Made by a program: the position numbers and the translations under genes. DNA of 61,833 nucleotides, taken from NCBI GenBank assembly GCA_002722135.1, contig PBKJ01000013.1, positions 34,212-96,044 on the forward strand, written 5' to 3'. The notes under the pieces are model-generated. The model made no database searches and was not told the DNA's origin. It saw only the letters and a list, made by a program, of their open reading frames with translations. This document shows, piece after piece, positions 51,862 to 60,837 of this stretch. Source of the stretch: Methanobacteriota archaeon (GTDB lineage: Archaea > Thermoplasmatota > Poseidoniia > Poseidoniales > Poseidoniaceae). Each line of letters begins with the position of its first letter. The stretch's first letter is position 1.

Positions 51862-54800
51862 GGCAAGACACGGATGCTTGACTGGCAGGTTGGACAGGTG
51901 AACCTGAAGGGAGGCTCGCTCCCGGCGGGTACACCGAGCACGGCCTCGCAACTCGGGCACACCACCCTGTTTCCGTCCTCAATTCGCGCTTCGTTGTGAC
52001 CCAACTCAGCGGGTTCCTCTTCGGGCTCCTCGTCCGGTTCTTCCTTGGGTGACGCGTTCGAAGATCGACGGATACGAAGCAGGCCGAAGAGCAACAGCGC
52101 AACGACCCAGCCTGACGTCAAACCAATCAGTGAATCTTGGTTGCTCAACTGGACCAGGCCAAGATCCAATCCCGCAGGGGGCAAGGCTGGACCTGGGAGG
52201 TCCACAGCAATCGTGCCGCCGCTGTCCGTCCGCTCAATGCCCGCCAAGGTGTAGGTTGCGAGCACCTCAGGTTCCGCCGTTGACGCGCTCGTGGTCAATC
52301 GAACCATCTCGAGGGTGTAGCGCGCAGACGCCCCCGGCTCGAGCGAGAAACTGCTCGTTCGAGCCCCGTCTCCGAGCCTGACCCAAGTGGTTTGGAGGTA
52401 GGCGAGGTTCGAACCTGCGAGTTCCAATTCACCCTCAGCCAAAGCGTTGGCCGTGTTGGTGATCCGGACCACGGTCGTGGATGAGCCGCTGGTCTCGATT
52501 GAGAGGGCGCCGTCTTCGACCACCACCTCGAGAGGACCTGCCTCGGACCATGACGGCAAAACCGTGATCACAACAGCGTCGCTGGCCACCACGTCCGCCC
52601 CAAGGGCGCCAATCGCGCTGCGAACGCTGACGTTCAACGCAAGAAGACCAGCCGATGCGGTTTCAGCGATGGTGCACGACCAAGCCAGAGGCTCACTGGG
52701 GCCGCTCAGGTTCATTGGGTCTGGGAGATTACAGGTGGCGCCAGAAGCAGATAGGGACAACCGGTCATCGACGCGAGTGGAGAGGCGAAGGGTGCCTGTC
52801 ACGGTACCTCCTGCTTCGACGTTCGTGGCGTCGGCATCAAGGACGAGGGTCACCTGCTGCGAGCGATACACGACGGACTGAATCACCGCGTCAGAAACGG
52901 CGCTGTCCAAGGAAGAGCCGGCCGTCAGCGCCACGTGAAACACCTCACCGTTCAACGCGGGACCGTCGAGGCTGAGGTGAACTGAAATGACGGCACTCTC
53001 GCCTGCAGCGAGGCTCACCACGTCCTGCTCGAGGGTGACGGTGAGCTCCTGGCTCCCATGCACGGTGGAGGCATCGAGCACGAACGTCGCCGGATTGGCT
53101 CCTGTGTTGATCACGGTCATGCTGGTCGTCACTTGAGCGAGCCCTCCCAAGGTTGGCGCCCCTGGATGGGGCGTGTCGACGTCTTCCGGCACAAGGTCGC
53201 CTTGCCCGTTCCCTGAGGTGGCGACGACGTCAACGCCTCGACGAGCGGCCACTTGCACCGCCAATTCCAGCGACCACGATCCATGCGTGCTGTCCGTGAA
53301 GGTCAAGGTGACGTCATGGTCTCCCGTGGTCGCTTCGGGTCCAGCGACAACAGCAAGGGTCACCGTCAGCGAAGGTGCAAGCGTGGACAGCGAATACGAG
53401 GAGGCTCCAGACACGTCACTGATGGTCACGCCGCCCGGGAGGCCAGCCGTGCTGAGCACGACAGCAAGGTCCTCGGTTCCTGTAAGGTCGAGGGTCAGGT
53501 TCAATTCAGCAGCGCTGCCGGCCTCCACCACCACACGAGCATCACTTGGCCCCTCAACGGTGAGCGCCGCGTGGTCAGCGGGCGTGAGTTGAACGGTCTC
53601 CGTGGCCACACCATGAACCGTGGAAGCTTCGAGGGTCAGCGCGCATGACTCGATCGCGTCGACGCTGGTCTCAAAGGACCACACGCCTGTCGTGCCTGCA
53701 TCAACCGTCTGAGTCACTGGAGATGCCATGGACGTGGACATGCGGCCGTCGCATGCATCGAGCGGTGGTGACGGTGCCATCAACGTCAACGTCACGCTCA
53801 GGTCGTGGGAGCCTGCGTTTTGGAAGGTGGCCTGCCACACGGTGCCCGTATCGACGTCAATCTCGACCGACATCGGTGCATCAAAGGTGGTGTCCACCCG
53901 CTCATCGACCACGAAACCAACGGTACGGCTGACCTGCACCGAACTGTCGTTGGCCCATGCGCCGATCAGCTCCACTTCGCAGACTTCCTGAACCCCTGAG
54001 GGCCATGAGGAGGCAGGAGGCACCTCGACGGAAAGCCCCACCGTCGCCACATCACCGGGAGCAGCGAAGGAGGTGGTCAAATCCAGCAAGTCCCACACAC
54101 AATTGGCGGCGCCGCTGGCGCCGAGGCTCCACGACCACTCCGCGGCGGATGTTCCCGTGTTGACCACGTCCACCGAGGTCAACGAGGCCTCGCCGAAGGG
54201 CAAGATTTCGGAGGAATCGATGTTCCCGATGGAAAGGTCGGGTACGGCCTCGATGCGGACCACAAGGGTGCTGCTTGACGTGATGTTTCCTTTGGTGGAC
54301 GCCACGACAAGGTCCAGACCAACATCACCGGGAACTGCGTTTGGCGCCACTTCGAGCCGAAGCGTCGCGCTCTGTGAGGAGAATGCGCTCACGTTCTCGA
54401 GCACGTCGTCGCTGAACAGAGCGAGAAGGTCACCGCCCACCACAGCAGAGGTGGATGCACCGGAACCGCTCGCCGTCCATGGATACGTCCACGACGAGGT
54501 CGCGTTGAACACCGCGTGCGCGGCCGCCAACTGCAGGGTCTGACCTGCGCTGGCGTTGATGCCGCTTGGCACGGCGAGACCGACCGGAGAGCCACCATGG
54601 ATGGCGGCATGGAGGGTGGTTGCAGCAAGGTAGGAACCGTGCAACGAGGGATGGGATCCATCGCTGGTGTAGAGGTCATGGAACAAGGTCCCGCTCTGGT
54701 CTGGATCGGTACCTGCCGCCAAAAGATCGTCGTGAATCTTCGCGAAAGCGAGGCCAACAGGAGCCACGTACACCGAGGCCGAGGGGTGGGCGCTGGTCGC

Positions 54801-55895
54801 GTTGCTGGCGTAATCGAGGTAGCCTTGCAGGAGATGGTCGTTCATTGCGGTAAAATTTGGGTACCGCACGGTGTTCATGCTGTCACCGGAGCGGCGCCCC
54901 CAGGTCATCAGCAGCATGACATCAGCGCCCTCGTCGTCGATGCGCTCGGTGAGCGCAATGGCGGCGTCCTTGGAATCCACCCAGTCCGATTGGGTGCGGG
55001 GGAAGCCAGGAATCTGCGACTGGTCTTGGAGCACGATCACGTCCCAGGCCTGACCGCTCAGGCTGGTGTTCCACGCATCCCCGCTGGCGTTGACCTTGGC
55101 GCGGTGGCCTTCGAGGGTCATGCCGCCGCCGGCATTGGCCGACACGTTGGCATCGCCCACCTCCCTCAGAAGGTCCTGCACAAGGCCGTCAAGACCGTTG
55201 GCCGCGGTGTAGGAGTTTCCGTACATCAACACCTCATAGGAAGGCGTACTCGTACCACCCGTCTGGTTGTTGGAGACGTTCTCTGAACCGCCGGTGGACG
55301 ACCAATTGGCCCAGAAGCCTGCCAAATCAGGGTTGGCGTTGACGTCGAGCAACATGGTGTCGACCACGTTGCCGTCGTTGTGGACGGGAACGGTCACGTC
55401 GACGGTATCACCTGGCTGGAGCACCACAAGTCCGCCATTCCCTGCCCCGGAGGCTTCGATGCGCGGAGCGTGAACGTCCGCCACCGAGAGGGCGAGGGTG
55501 AGGCGGGTCTCCGCCGTGCCGTCGGCGTCCGACACCACGAGATCGACCGTATCCGCATGGGACGGGACGCCCATCCCGTCCAAGCGGACGACAATGGTGG
55601 TGTTCTTTGACCACGTGGGAAAGACGTTGGTGACGCTTGCATCCAACGCCAACACCTCCCATGACGGGTGAAGGGAGTCGTTGTCCACCTCGACGTCGAA
55701 GCTGTCGATGGAGGAACCGTTGTTGGTGATCGTCAGGGTCACGTTGGTTGCAGCACCGGGCATCAGGACCACGTGTTGCACGTCAACGGAGAGGTGAATG
55801 GCGTCGTCTGCAGCCGCCGAGCCAATGATTGGGCTGAGGCTGACCAGAAGCAGAGAAACCACGAGGACGACGGCGGAGCGGCGTTCTGTCGTCAT
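51858..55895 (-). CDS. Giant surface protein with SGNH-hydrolase-like domain and cytosolic zinc ribbon
   Basis: 1345 residues. Signal peptide (~1-29), an N-terminal Ig/CARDB-like region, then an SGNH/GDSL-like domain (~220-470) with GNSYT (S228), GGGM, LQDQS and DGSHPS (D412 and H415), the layout of DUF4886-type hydrolases. About seven further Ig or CARDB-like domains extend to ~1230. A membrane segment (~1270-1290) is followed by a cytosolic tail with Glu-rich repeats and a zinc ribbon CPSCEAVLGVPAG...CPTC ending at the C-terminus. A cytosolic zinc ribbon on a surface protein is unusual. It may act on acylated or acetylated polysaccharide outside the cell. The ATG at 55895 begins the signal peptide. 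Confidence 0.85.
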   Translation of the reverse strand: MTTERRSAVVLVVSLLLVSLSPIIGSAAADDAIHLSVDVQHVVLMPGAATNVTLTITNNGSSIDSFDVEVDNDSLHPSWEVLALDASVTNVFPTWSKNTTIVVRLDGMGVPSHADTVDLVVSDADGTAETRLTLALSVADVHAPRIEASGAGNGGLVVLQPGDTVDVTVPVHNDGNVVDTMLLDVNANPDLAGFWANWSSTGGSENVSNNQTGGTSTPSYEVLMYGNSYTAANGLDGLVQDLLREVGDANVSANAGGGMTLEGHRAKVNASGDAWNTSLSGQAWDVIVLQDQSQIPGFPRTQSDWVDSKDAAIALTERIDDEGADVMLLMTWGRRSGDSMNTVRYPNFTAMNDHLLQGYLDYASNATSAHPSASVYVAPVGLAFAKIHDDLLAAGTDPDQSGTLFHDLYTSDGSHPSLHGSYLAATTLHAAIHGGSPVGLAVPSGINASAGQTLQLAAAHAVFNATSSWTYPWTASGSGASTSAVVGGDLLALFSDDVLENVSAFSSQSATLRLEVAPNAVPGDVGLDLVVASTKGNITSSSTLVVRIEAVPDLSIGNIDSSEILPFGEASLTSVDVVNTGTSAAEWSWSLGASGAANCVWDLLDLTTSFAAPGDVATVGLSVEVPPASSWPSGVQEVCEVELIGAWANDSSVQVSRTVGFVVDERVDTTFDAPMSVEIDVDTGTVWQATFQNAGSHDLSVTLTLMAPSPPLDACDGRMSTSMASPVTQTVDAGTTGVWSFETSVDAIESCALTLEASTVHGVATETVQLTPADHAALTVEGPSDARVVVEAGSAAELNLTLDLTGTEDLAVVLSTAGLPGGVTISDVSGASSYSLSTLAPSLTVTLAVVAGPEATTGDHDVTLTFTDSTHGSWSLELAVQVAARRGVDVVATSGNGQGDLVPEDVDTPHPGAPTLGGLAQVTTSMTVINTGANPATFVLDASTVHGSQELTVTLEQDVVSLAAGESAVISVHLSLDGPALNGEVFHVALTAGSSLDSAVSDAVIQSVVYRSQQVTLVLDADATNVEAGGTVTGTLRLSTRVDDRLSLSASGATCNLPDPMNLSGPSEPLAWSCTIAETASAGLLALNVSVRSAIGALGADVVASDAVVITVLPSWSEAGPLEVVVEDGALSIETSGSSTTVVRITNTANALAEGELELAGSNLAYLQTTWVRLGDGARTSSFSLEPGASARYTLEMVRLTTSASTAEPEVLATYTLAGIERTDSGGTIAVDLPGPALPPAGLDLGLVQLSNQDSLIGLTSGWVVALLLFGLLRIRRSSNASPKEEPDEEPEEEPAELGHNEARIEDGNRVVCPSCEAVLGVPAGSEPPFRFTCPTCQSSIRVLP

Positions 55896-55969
55896 GAGCA
55901 CCGTCGGTGCCTCGGGCCGATGCCTCTTGAGGCCACCGCAATCTCGGTCGGATGAACCGCCGCTTCGCG

Positions 55970-57202
55970 TCAGGAGCGAAGGGCATCCAGAATGCTCTGG
56001 TCCAATGCTTCCCATGGGAAGGTCCCGTCGGTTCCTGCGTGCCGACCAAAGTGGCCTCCAGCAGCGGTTGGGGCGTAAATCGGCTGGAGCAAATTCAACC
56101 GGGATGCGATGGCTGCTGGCCGGAAGTCAAAGACGTCCCCGACAAGGTTGCTCAGGGCTTTGTCGTCCATGGTCCCCGTTCCGAAGGATTCAGCCCGGAG
56201 GCTCACGGGTTCAGCGACGCCAATCACGTAGGCCAACTGAATCTCGCATTGCTTGGCAAGGCCGGCTGCAACCACGTGCTTCGCCGCCCAACGGGCGGCG
56301 TAAGCCGCCGAACGGTCAACTTTGGAGGGGTCCTTTCCGGAGAAGGCCCCACCGCCATGACGGCCCATGCCACCATAGGTGTCGACGATGATTTTGCGAC
56401 CGGTCAAGCCTGCGTCCGCGTGCGGGCCGCCGGGGTCCGCAAACCGACCGGTTCCGTTGACCACCAAGCGGTAATCCGCAGGCAACAGGGCGGCTGGAAT
56501 CGCGACCTCGACCACCTTCGTGCGAACCTCCTGCTCGACGAAGGCACGTTCGGCTTCTTCGCTCCCGTGCACGTCGATGAGCGCATCGTCGTGCTGAATT
56601 GCGATCACCACGGTGTCCACCACAGGCGCTGCGCCTTCTTCGTAGCGCACCGTCACCTGGGACTTTCCGTCAGGCCGCGCCCATGGGAGGATGTTCTCCT
56701 CGCGTACCGTGGTGAGGCGGCGCGTCAAGCGCTGCGAAAGCGCAGCAGCGAGGGGGAAATACCGACCCTTGAGGTCGTCGTAGGCCTCGGTTTCGTCGCA
56801 TGCATAGCCAAACATGAGGCCTTGGTCGCCCGCGCCTTGATCGGCCCCAAGGTCGTTCACGCCCTGCGCGATGTTTGCGGCTTGCGTGGTGATGTGCACG
56901 TGAACGTCCGTCAGGTCGGGGTTCGTGGCGTCCATGCCAATGGCATGGTTGGCGTAGCCGATGGCTTCGGCGGCCGAGCGAGCAAGGGCTTCGTAATCCG
57001 GTGCTTCGCCGCTCAACGAAACCTCACCCGCCAACACGATGATGCTCTTGTCGGGCGCGCCTTTGACCAAGGTCTCCACCGCAACACGGGCGTGCGGGTC
57101 CACCGCAAGACAGGCGTCGACGATGGTGTCGGAAATGGCGTCGCAGAGCTTGTCCGGGTGACCCGAAGTTACCGATTCAGACGTGAACAACTCGGTGGTC
57201 AT
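55970..57202 (-). CDS. metK: S-adenosylmethionine synthetase, bacterial type
   Basis: 410 residues. It makes SAM from methionine and ATP. The sequence follows the bacterial/eukaryotic MetK pattern, not the archaeal type: ESVTSGHPDKLCDAIS, GDQGLMFGYACDET, GLTGRKIIVDTYGGMGRHGG, and GGAFSGKDPSKVDRSAAYAAR are all bacterial signatures. Most archaea use the unrelated-looking AdoMet synthetase 2 family, so this is a transfer candidate. The ATG at 57202 gives a normal N-terminus; the frame extends upstream. It lies divergent from aspS, 97 bases between start codons. Confidence 0.95.
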   Translation of the reverse strand: MTTELFTSESVTSGHPDKLCDAISDTIVDACLAVDPHARVAVETLVKGAPDKSIIVLAGEVSLSGEAPDYEALARSAAEAIGYANHAIGMDATNPDLTDVHVHITTQAANIAQGVNDLGADQGAGDQGLMFGYACDETEAYDDLKGRYFPLAAALSQRLTRRLTTVREENILPWARPDGKSQVTVRYEEGAAPVVDTVVIAIQHDDALIDVHGSEEAERAFVEQEVRTKVVEVAIPAALLPADYRLVVNGTGRFADPGGPHADAGLTGRKIIVDTYGGMGRHGGGAFSGKDPSKVDRSAAYAARWAAKHVVAAGLAKQCEIQLAYVIGVAEPVSLRAESFGTGTMDDKALSNLVGDVFDFRPAAIASRLNLLQPIYAPTAAGGHFGRHAGTDGTFPWEALDQSILDALRS

Positions 57203-57299
57203 GGCCGTTGCGCTGGAAGCGACGCATATGAAGGGTCGCCTCGTTAGGAAGAACCGTTCAGGACGATGGCTTGATGAGCGTCGGGGGTCGGCAACAAGC

Positions 57300-58709
57300 A
57301 TGGACGAGACGTGGCACCCCACGACCTACCGCACCCACACGCTTGGCGACATCCAACGCAAAGGCGCGGAGCTTGTCGGCCAAGAAGTCACTGTTGCCGG
57401 GTTTTTGCATGCCAGCCGGGGCAAGGGCGCCATCTGCTTCGCTGACCTTCGCGACGGCACGGGCATGACCCAGGTTTTCGCCAAAGCCGACACGCTCGGC
57501 GAGGATCAACTCAGTCTCCTCCAAGGCTTGACCCGTGAGAGCACGCTGACCGTGACCGGCACGGTGGCTCAGAAGCGCCCGCCGAAGACCAAGGAAGGTG
57601 AAGCACCCCCACCTCCCGCGTACGAGGTGCTGGCCAGTTCGATTTCGGTCGTCGCAGAGGCCGAGGCTCCGCTTCCACTCGGGGTCACCGACACCGTCGG
57701 CGTTGGTTTGGACACACGACTTGACAACCGTTTCCTCGACCTCAGGAGGGCACACGTCAACGCCATGTTCCGCCTGCGTGCAAAGGTCCTCCAATACGGT
57801 CGCGAACACCTCATCACGGAGGGTTTCATCGAAACCCACACACCGAAAATCGTGGCCACGGCCACCGAAGGCGGAACGGATTTGTTCCCGATGACCTACT
57901 TCGACACACCGGCTTTCCTGAACCAATCGCCGCAATTGTTCAAGCAATTGTGCATGAGCGGGGGCTTGGAACGCGTCTTTGAGATCGGCCCCGCCTTCCG
58001 TGCCGAGAAGCACGACACGTACCGGCACCTCAACGAGTTCATTTCCTTCGACATCGAGTCGTCCTGGTCGACCGATGACGACGTCATGGGCGTCCTCGAG
58101 CGCATGCTGCACCACATCTGGTCGTCGGTCGCGAACGATGCAGCCTGCCAAGGTCACATCCAGGCCATCAACGACTGGCGGGCAAGCCAAGACGAGGAGC
58201 CCATCGAGGTCATCGTTCCCGAGCTGCCTTTCCCTCGCGTCGAGTACGATGATGCCATTCGCACCATCAAGGAACGCGGCGGTTCCATTGAGTGGGGCGA
58301 CGACATCGACGCTGAGAACAGCGATCTGCTCGCCCAAGGGCTGCCGCAATTCTACTTCATCCCGCGCTGGCCGATGGACTTGAAGCCCTTCTACATCCAC
58401 CACGTCGAGGGCGAAGACGGCTCCACAGGACGACAACTGAGCCGTGGATTTGACCTCAACTTCGGCCGCGACGAGATGACCTCTGGCGGACAGCGAGAAC
58501 ACCGCATCGACGTGCTGTGCGACAACTTGCGCGACATGGACCTTGACCCTGAAGAGTTCGAATTCTACGTCGCAGGTTTCCGCCACGGCGTGCCGCCACA
58601 TGCCGGCTGGGGCCTTGGCGTGGAGCGCATCCTCATGGTGCTCACCGGCGCCAAGAACGTCCGGGAAACGGTGCTCTTCCCACGCGACCGACGCCGCGTC
58701 TGCCCCTGA
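57300..58709 (+). CDS. aspS: Aspartyl-tRNA synthetase
   Basis: 469 residues, class IIb, archaeal size without the bacterial GAD insertion. The N-terminal OB fold (VTVAGFLHASRGKGAICFADLRD) recognises the anticodon. Class II motifs are RFLDLRR (motif 1 region), VFEIGPAFRAEKHDTYRHLNEF (motif 2, split) and GWGLGVERILMVLTGAKNVRE (motif 3). TEGGTDLFP and NQSPQLFKQ are AspRS signatures. Whether it also charges tRNA-Asn cannot be told here. The ATG at 57300 opens directly in front of the OB fold. Confidence 0.93.
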   Translation: MDETWHPTTYRTHTLGDIQRKGAELVGQEVTVAGFLHASRGKGAICFADLRDGTGMTQVFAKADTLGEDQLSLLQGLTRESTLTVTGTVAQKRPPKTKEGEAPPPPAYEVLASSISVVAEAEAPLPLGVTDTVGVGLDTRLDNRFLDLRRAHVNAMFRLRAKVLQYGREHLITEGFIETHTPKIVATATEGGTDLFPMTYFDTPAFLNQSPQLFKQLCMSGGLERVFEIGPAFRAEKHDTYRHLNEFISFDIESSWSTDDDVMGVLERMLHHIWSSVANDAACQGHIQAINDWRASQDEEPIEVIVPELPFPRVEYDDAIRTIKERGGSIEWGDDIDAENSDLLAQGLPQFYFIPRWPMDLKPFYIHHVEGEDGSTGRQLSRGFDLNFGRDEMTSGGQREHRIDVLCDNLRDMDLDPEEFEFYVAGFRHGVPPHAGWGLGVERILMVLTGAKNVRETVLFPRDRRRVCP

Positions 58710-58746
58710 GCGACAGGTTGACGCCCCTCCGAGGACAGCGTCCTTC

Positions 58747-59511
58747 GTGCGCAGGGAAATCCGTTGGGGCGACGGGCCAGACCACGTCGCAGACCTCCAC
58801 CTGCCCAAGGAAGAAGGGCCGTTCACCAACGAACACGGCACGCCTGCGGTCATGCTCCTGCATGGCGGATTCTGGAAGCAGGCCTTTGATCGCAGCCTCA
58901 TGACGCCCATCGCGGAAGCCTTGGCTGAAGCAGGTCTGATCGTGTGGAACGTGGAATACCGACGCTGGCGTCCCGACGACGAGGGCGTGTGGCAGGAGAC
59001 CATCAGCGACGTGTTGCGCGCATGGGGCCATCTCGAAGGCCTCGACGGCGTTGATGCGTCCAGGACCGCGGTCATCGGACATTCCGCAGGAGGCCATCTT
59101 GCCCTCGTCGTGGCGGCCCTCTCAGAACGTCGCGCGAAGGTGTGCGTGGCTCAAGCTGCGGTGAGTGATCTCGTGGCCGCCGATGCGGCTGCGCTCTCCG
59201 ACGGAGGCGACGCCGTACGCCGTTGGGTCGGAAGCCCAGTGGAGGACCAGGCCACGCCTTGGAACGCGCTCAATCCGATTGGACTGACGCCGCAATGTCC
59301 GGTGATCTTCGCACATGGGGAAGAGGACGAGGACGTGCCCATCGCGATGAGCCGGGCCTGTGCCGAGGCCTACATCGCGCGTGGGTCCACTGCGGATCTC
59401 GTGCCGCTTCCCGGCGACCACTACACCATCATCGACCCTTCGCACGAATGTTGGCGAAGCATTCAAGAAGGTGTTCTTGGATGGCTCATGTCCGGCAAAA
59501 GTGTCGGCTGA
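58747..59511 (+). CDS. Alpha/beta hydrolase (esterase-like)
   Basis: 254 residues from a GTG at 58747 with GAGGA 12 bases upstream. Oxyanion motif LLHGGFWKQ, nucleophile elbow GHSAGG, acid D in EEDEDVPI and catalytic His in PGDHYTII are all present. The layout matches the HGG esterase or kynurenine-formamidase-like group. The substrate is unknown. It lies 37 bases downstream of aspS. Confidence 0.85.
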   Translation: MRREIRWGDGPDHVADLHLPKEEGPFTNEHGTPAVMLLHGGFWKQAFDRSLMTPIAEALAEAGLIVWNVEYRRWRPDDEGVWQETISDVLRAWGHLEGLDGVDASRTAVIGHSAGGHLALVVAALSERRAKVCVAQAAVSDLVAADAAALSDGGDAVRRWVGSPVEDQATPWNALNPIGLTPQCPVIFAHGEEDEDVPIAMSRACAEAYIARGSTADLVPLPGDHYTIIDPSHECWRSIQEGVLGWLMSGKSVG

Positions 59512-59546
59512 ACTCGGACCTTTGCAAGGAACGAGGAAAGCCCACC

Positions 59547-59554
59547 TTTAAATA
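59547..59554 (+). promoter_or_regulatory. TATA box of TFB-like gene
   Basis: TTTAAATA in CACCTTTAAATAGGG predicts transcription from about 59577. That is within a few bases of an in-frame ATG at 59575, so a leaderless start is possible. Confidence 0.6.
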
Positions 59555-59637
59555 GGGTCGGCCCAGAGGATATGATGTATTCATGTTCTCATGGGCGGCG
59601 ACATGCTGCCGGTACAGCAAACAAGACGGTGACAAGA

Positions 59638-60813
59638 ATGACGGCAAAAACGGGCAACAACGCGGGAACGAACAGCGACGAGTGTGAGGATTGTGGAGGA
59701 CCAATGTGCCTCCATGAACACCGTGGTGAACTGGAGTGCATGCACTGCGGCTTGACCGCGCCCGCGCCGTCGCAACCGATGAGCTACGTGCCTGAGGGCC
59801 ACGGCACCACCCGCACCGGAAACCCGTACCACAAGGAAGCCACGGGCTCGACCATCGGAACGGGCCAGGTGGACCTGCGTGACGTCCCCGCGAAGCACCG
59901 TGCGATGTACCGCCGCTTGGACAAGCACAACACGTACGCGAAGCCAAGCCAACCCCAGCACCAGGCCGCCAAGGTCTGGGACGTCATCGCTGATGAGAAC
60001 GGCGTCGCTCTGGCCAACGCCATGTACGACGTGAACCTCCTTGACGACCTGATTCGCCCCATCCGTCCAGACAGCAAGGGCAGCACCCTCACGCCTCGTG
60101 CGAAGGCGATCCTCGCTGCTGCAGAAGCTGTTGAAGGCATCGAATTCGTCCAGCCAAGCGGACGCTGGTGCCGCAGCACGAGCACCGGTCGCACGCAGGC
60201 CGAACGTGAGGCAAGCAAGCTCACCTCCGAGCAGAAGGTGGCCCTCATCGCGGCCGCAGCTGTCGCGCTGTACGCGGAATGCTACCCTCAGGCGCCCTCG
60301 AACATGGCCGCCACGCAGACCCGCCTGCTGGAGCGCAGCGGCCTTGACATGAAGGTCGCCCAGCGCCACATGCGCAAGGCCAAGACGGCCATGAAGAAAC
60401 ACCTCGGCGTCTTGTTCCGCCTCGGGTTCTTCGTGCCTCGTGCCCGTAACGCGGCCAGCCACGCCCAGTGGGTGGACGACCAGGTCGGCCTGCACCTCGA
60501 GAACGTCGCTCGCGTCCTGAGCCAGGACCGCTCGCTCACGCGTCACCTTGACAGCGTCATGCGTGACGCTGCAAAGCGCCTCGATGCCATGAAGGCCGTC
60601 GACGAAACGTTGGGCAGCGACAGTCCGTACCTTCACCTGCCACCGGCCAAGCGTGCAGGCCTCGCCGTCTACTGCGCCCTCCACGCGAAGGGTCTCGAAC
60701 GTGGTCGCCGCGCCCTCCTCGCGAAGGCGCTGATTCTCTGTGACGACACCTTGCCTTTGCTGCGTGAGCGCCTGCTCACCACGTACGAGCACGGCCTTGA
60801 ACCGCTGTCTTAA
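59638..60813 (+). CDS. Divergent TFB-like protein with N-terminal zinc ribbon
   Basis: 391 residues from the ATG at 59638, which has GGTGA five bases upstream; starts at 59572 or 59575 would add about 21. The zinc ribbon has C16, C19, C34 and C37 (CEDCGG, CMHCG). The rest is helical, with a first cyclin-like region around 150-240 (RAKAILAAAEAV, KVALIAAAAVALYAECYP) and a second around 310-385, but it lacks the well-conserved TFB motifs seen in the copy at 38275. It could be an alternative initiation factor that directs a special promoter set, or an unrelated zinc-ribbon helical protein. Confidence 0.65.
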   Translation: MTAKTGNNAGTNSDECEDCGGPMCLHEHRGELECMHCGLTAPAPSQPMSYVPEGHGTTRTGNPYHKEATGSTIGTGQVDLRDVPAKHRAMYRRLDKHNTYAKPSQPQHQAAKVWDVIADENGVALANAMYDVNLLDDLIRPIRPDSKGSTLTPRAKAILAAAEAVEGIEFVQPSGRWCRSTSTGRTQAEREASKLTSEQKVALIAAAAVALYAECYPQAPSNMAATQTRLLERSGLDMKVAQRHMRKAKTAMKKHLGVLFRLGFFVPRARNAASHAQWVDDQVGLHLENVARVLSQDRSLTRHLDSVMRDAAKRLDAMKAVDETLGSDSPYLHLPPAKRAGLAVYCALHAKGLERGRRALLAKALILCDDTLPLLRERLLTTYEHGLEPLS

Positions 60814-60837
60814 GGCCGGAGCCCACAAGGCAACCGC

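Noticed and set aside
57258-59075. 605-codon open frame on the minus strand
   Set aside because: Complement of aspS and the hydrolase; no motif of its own.
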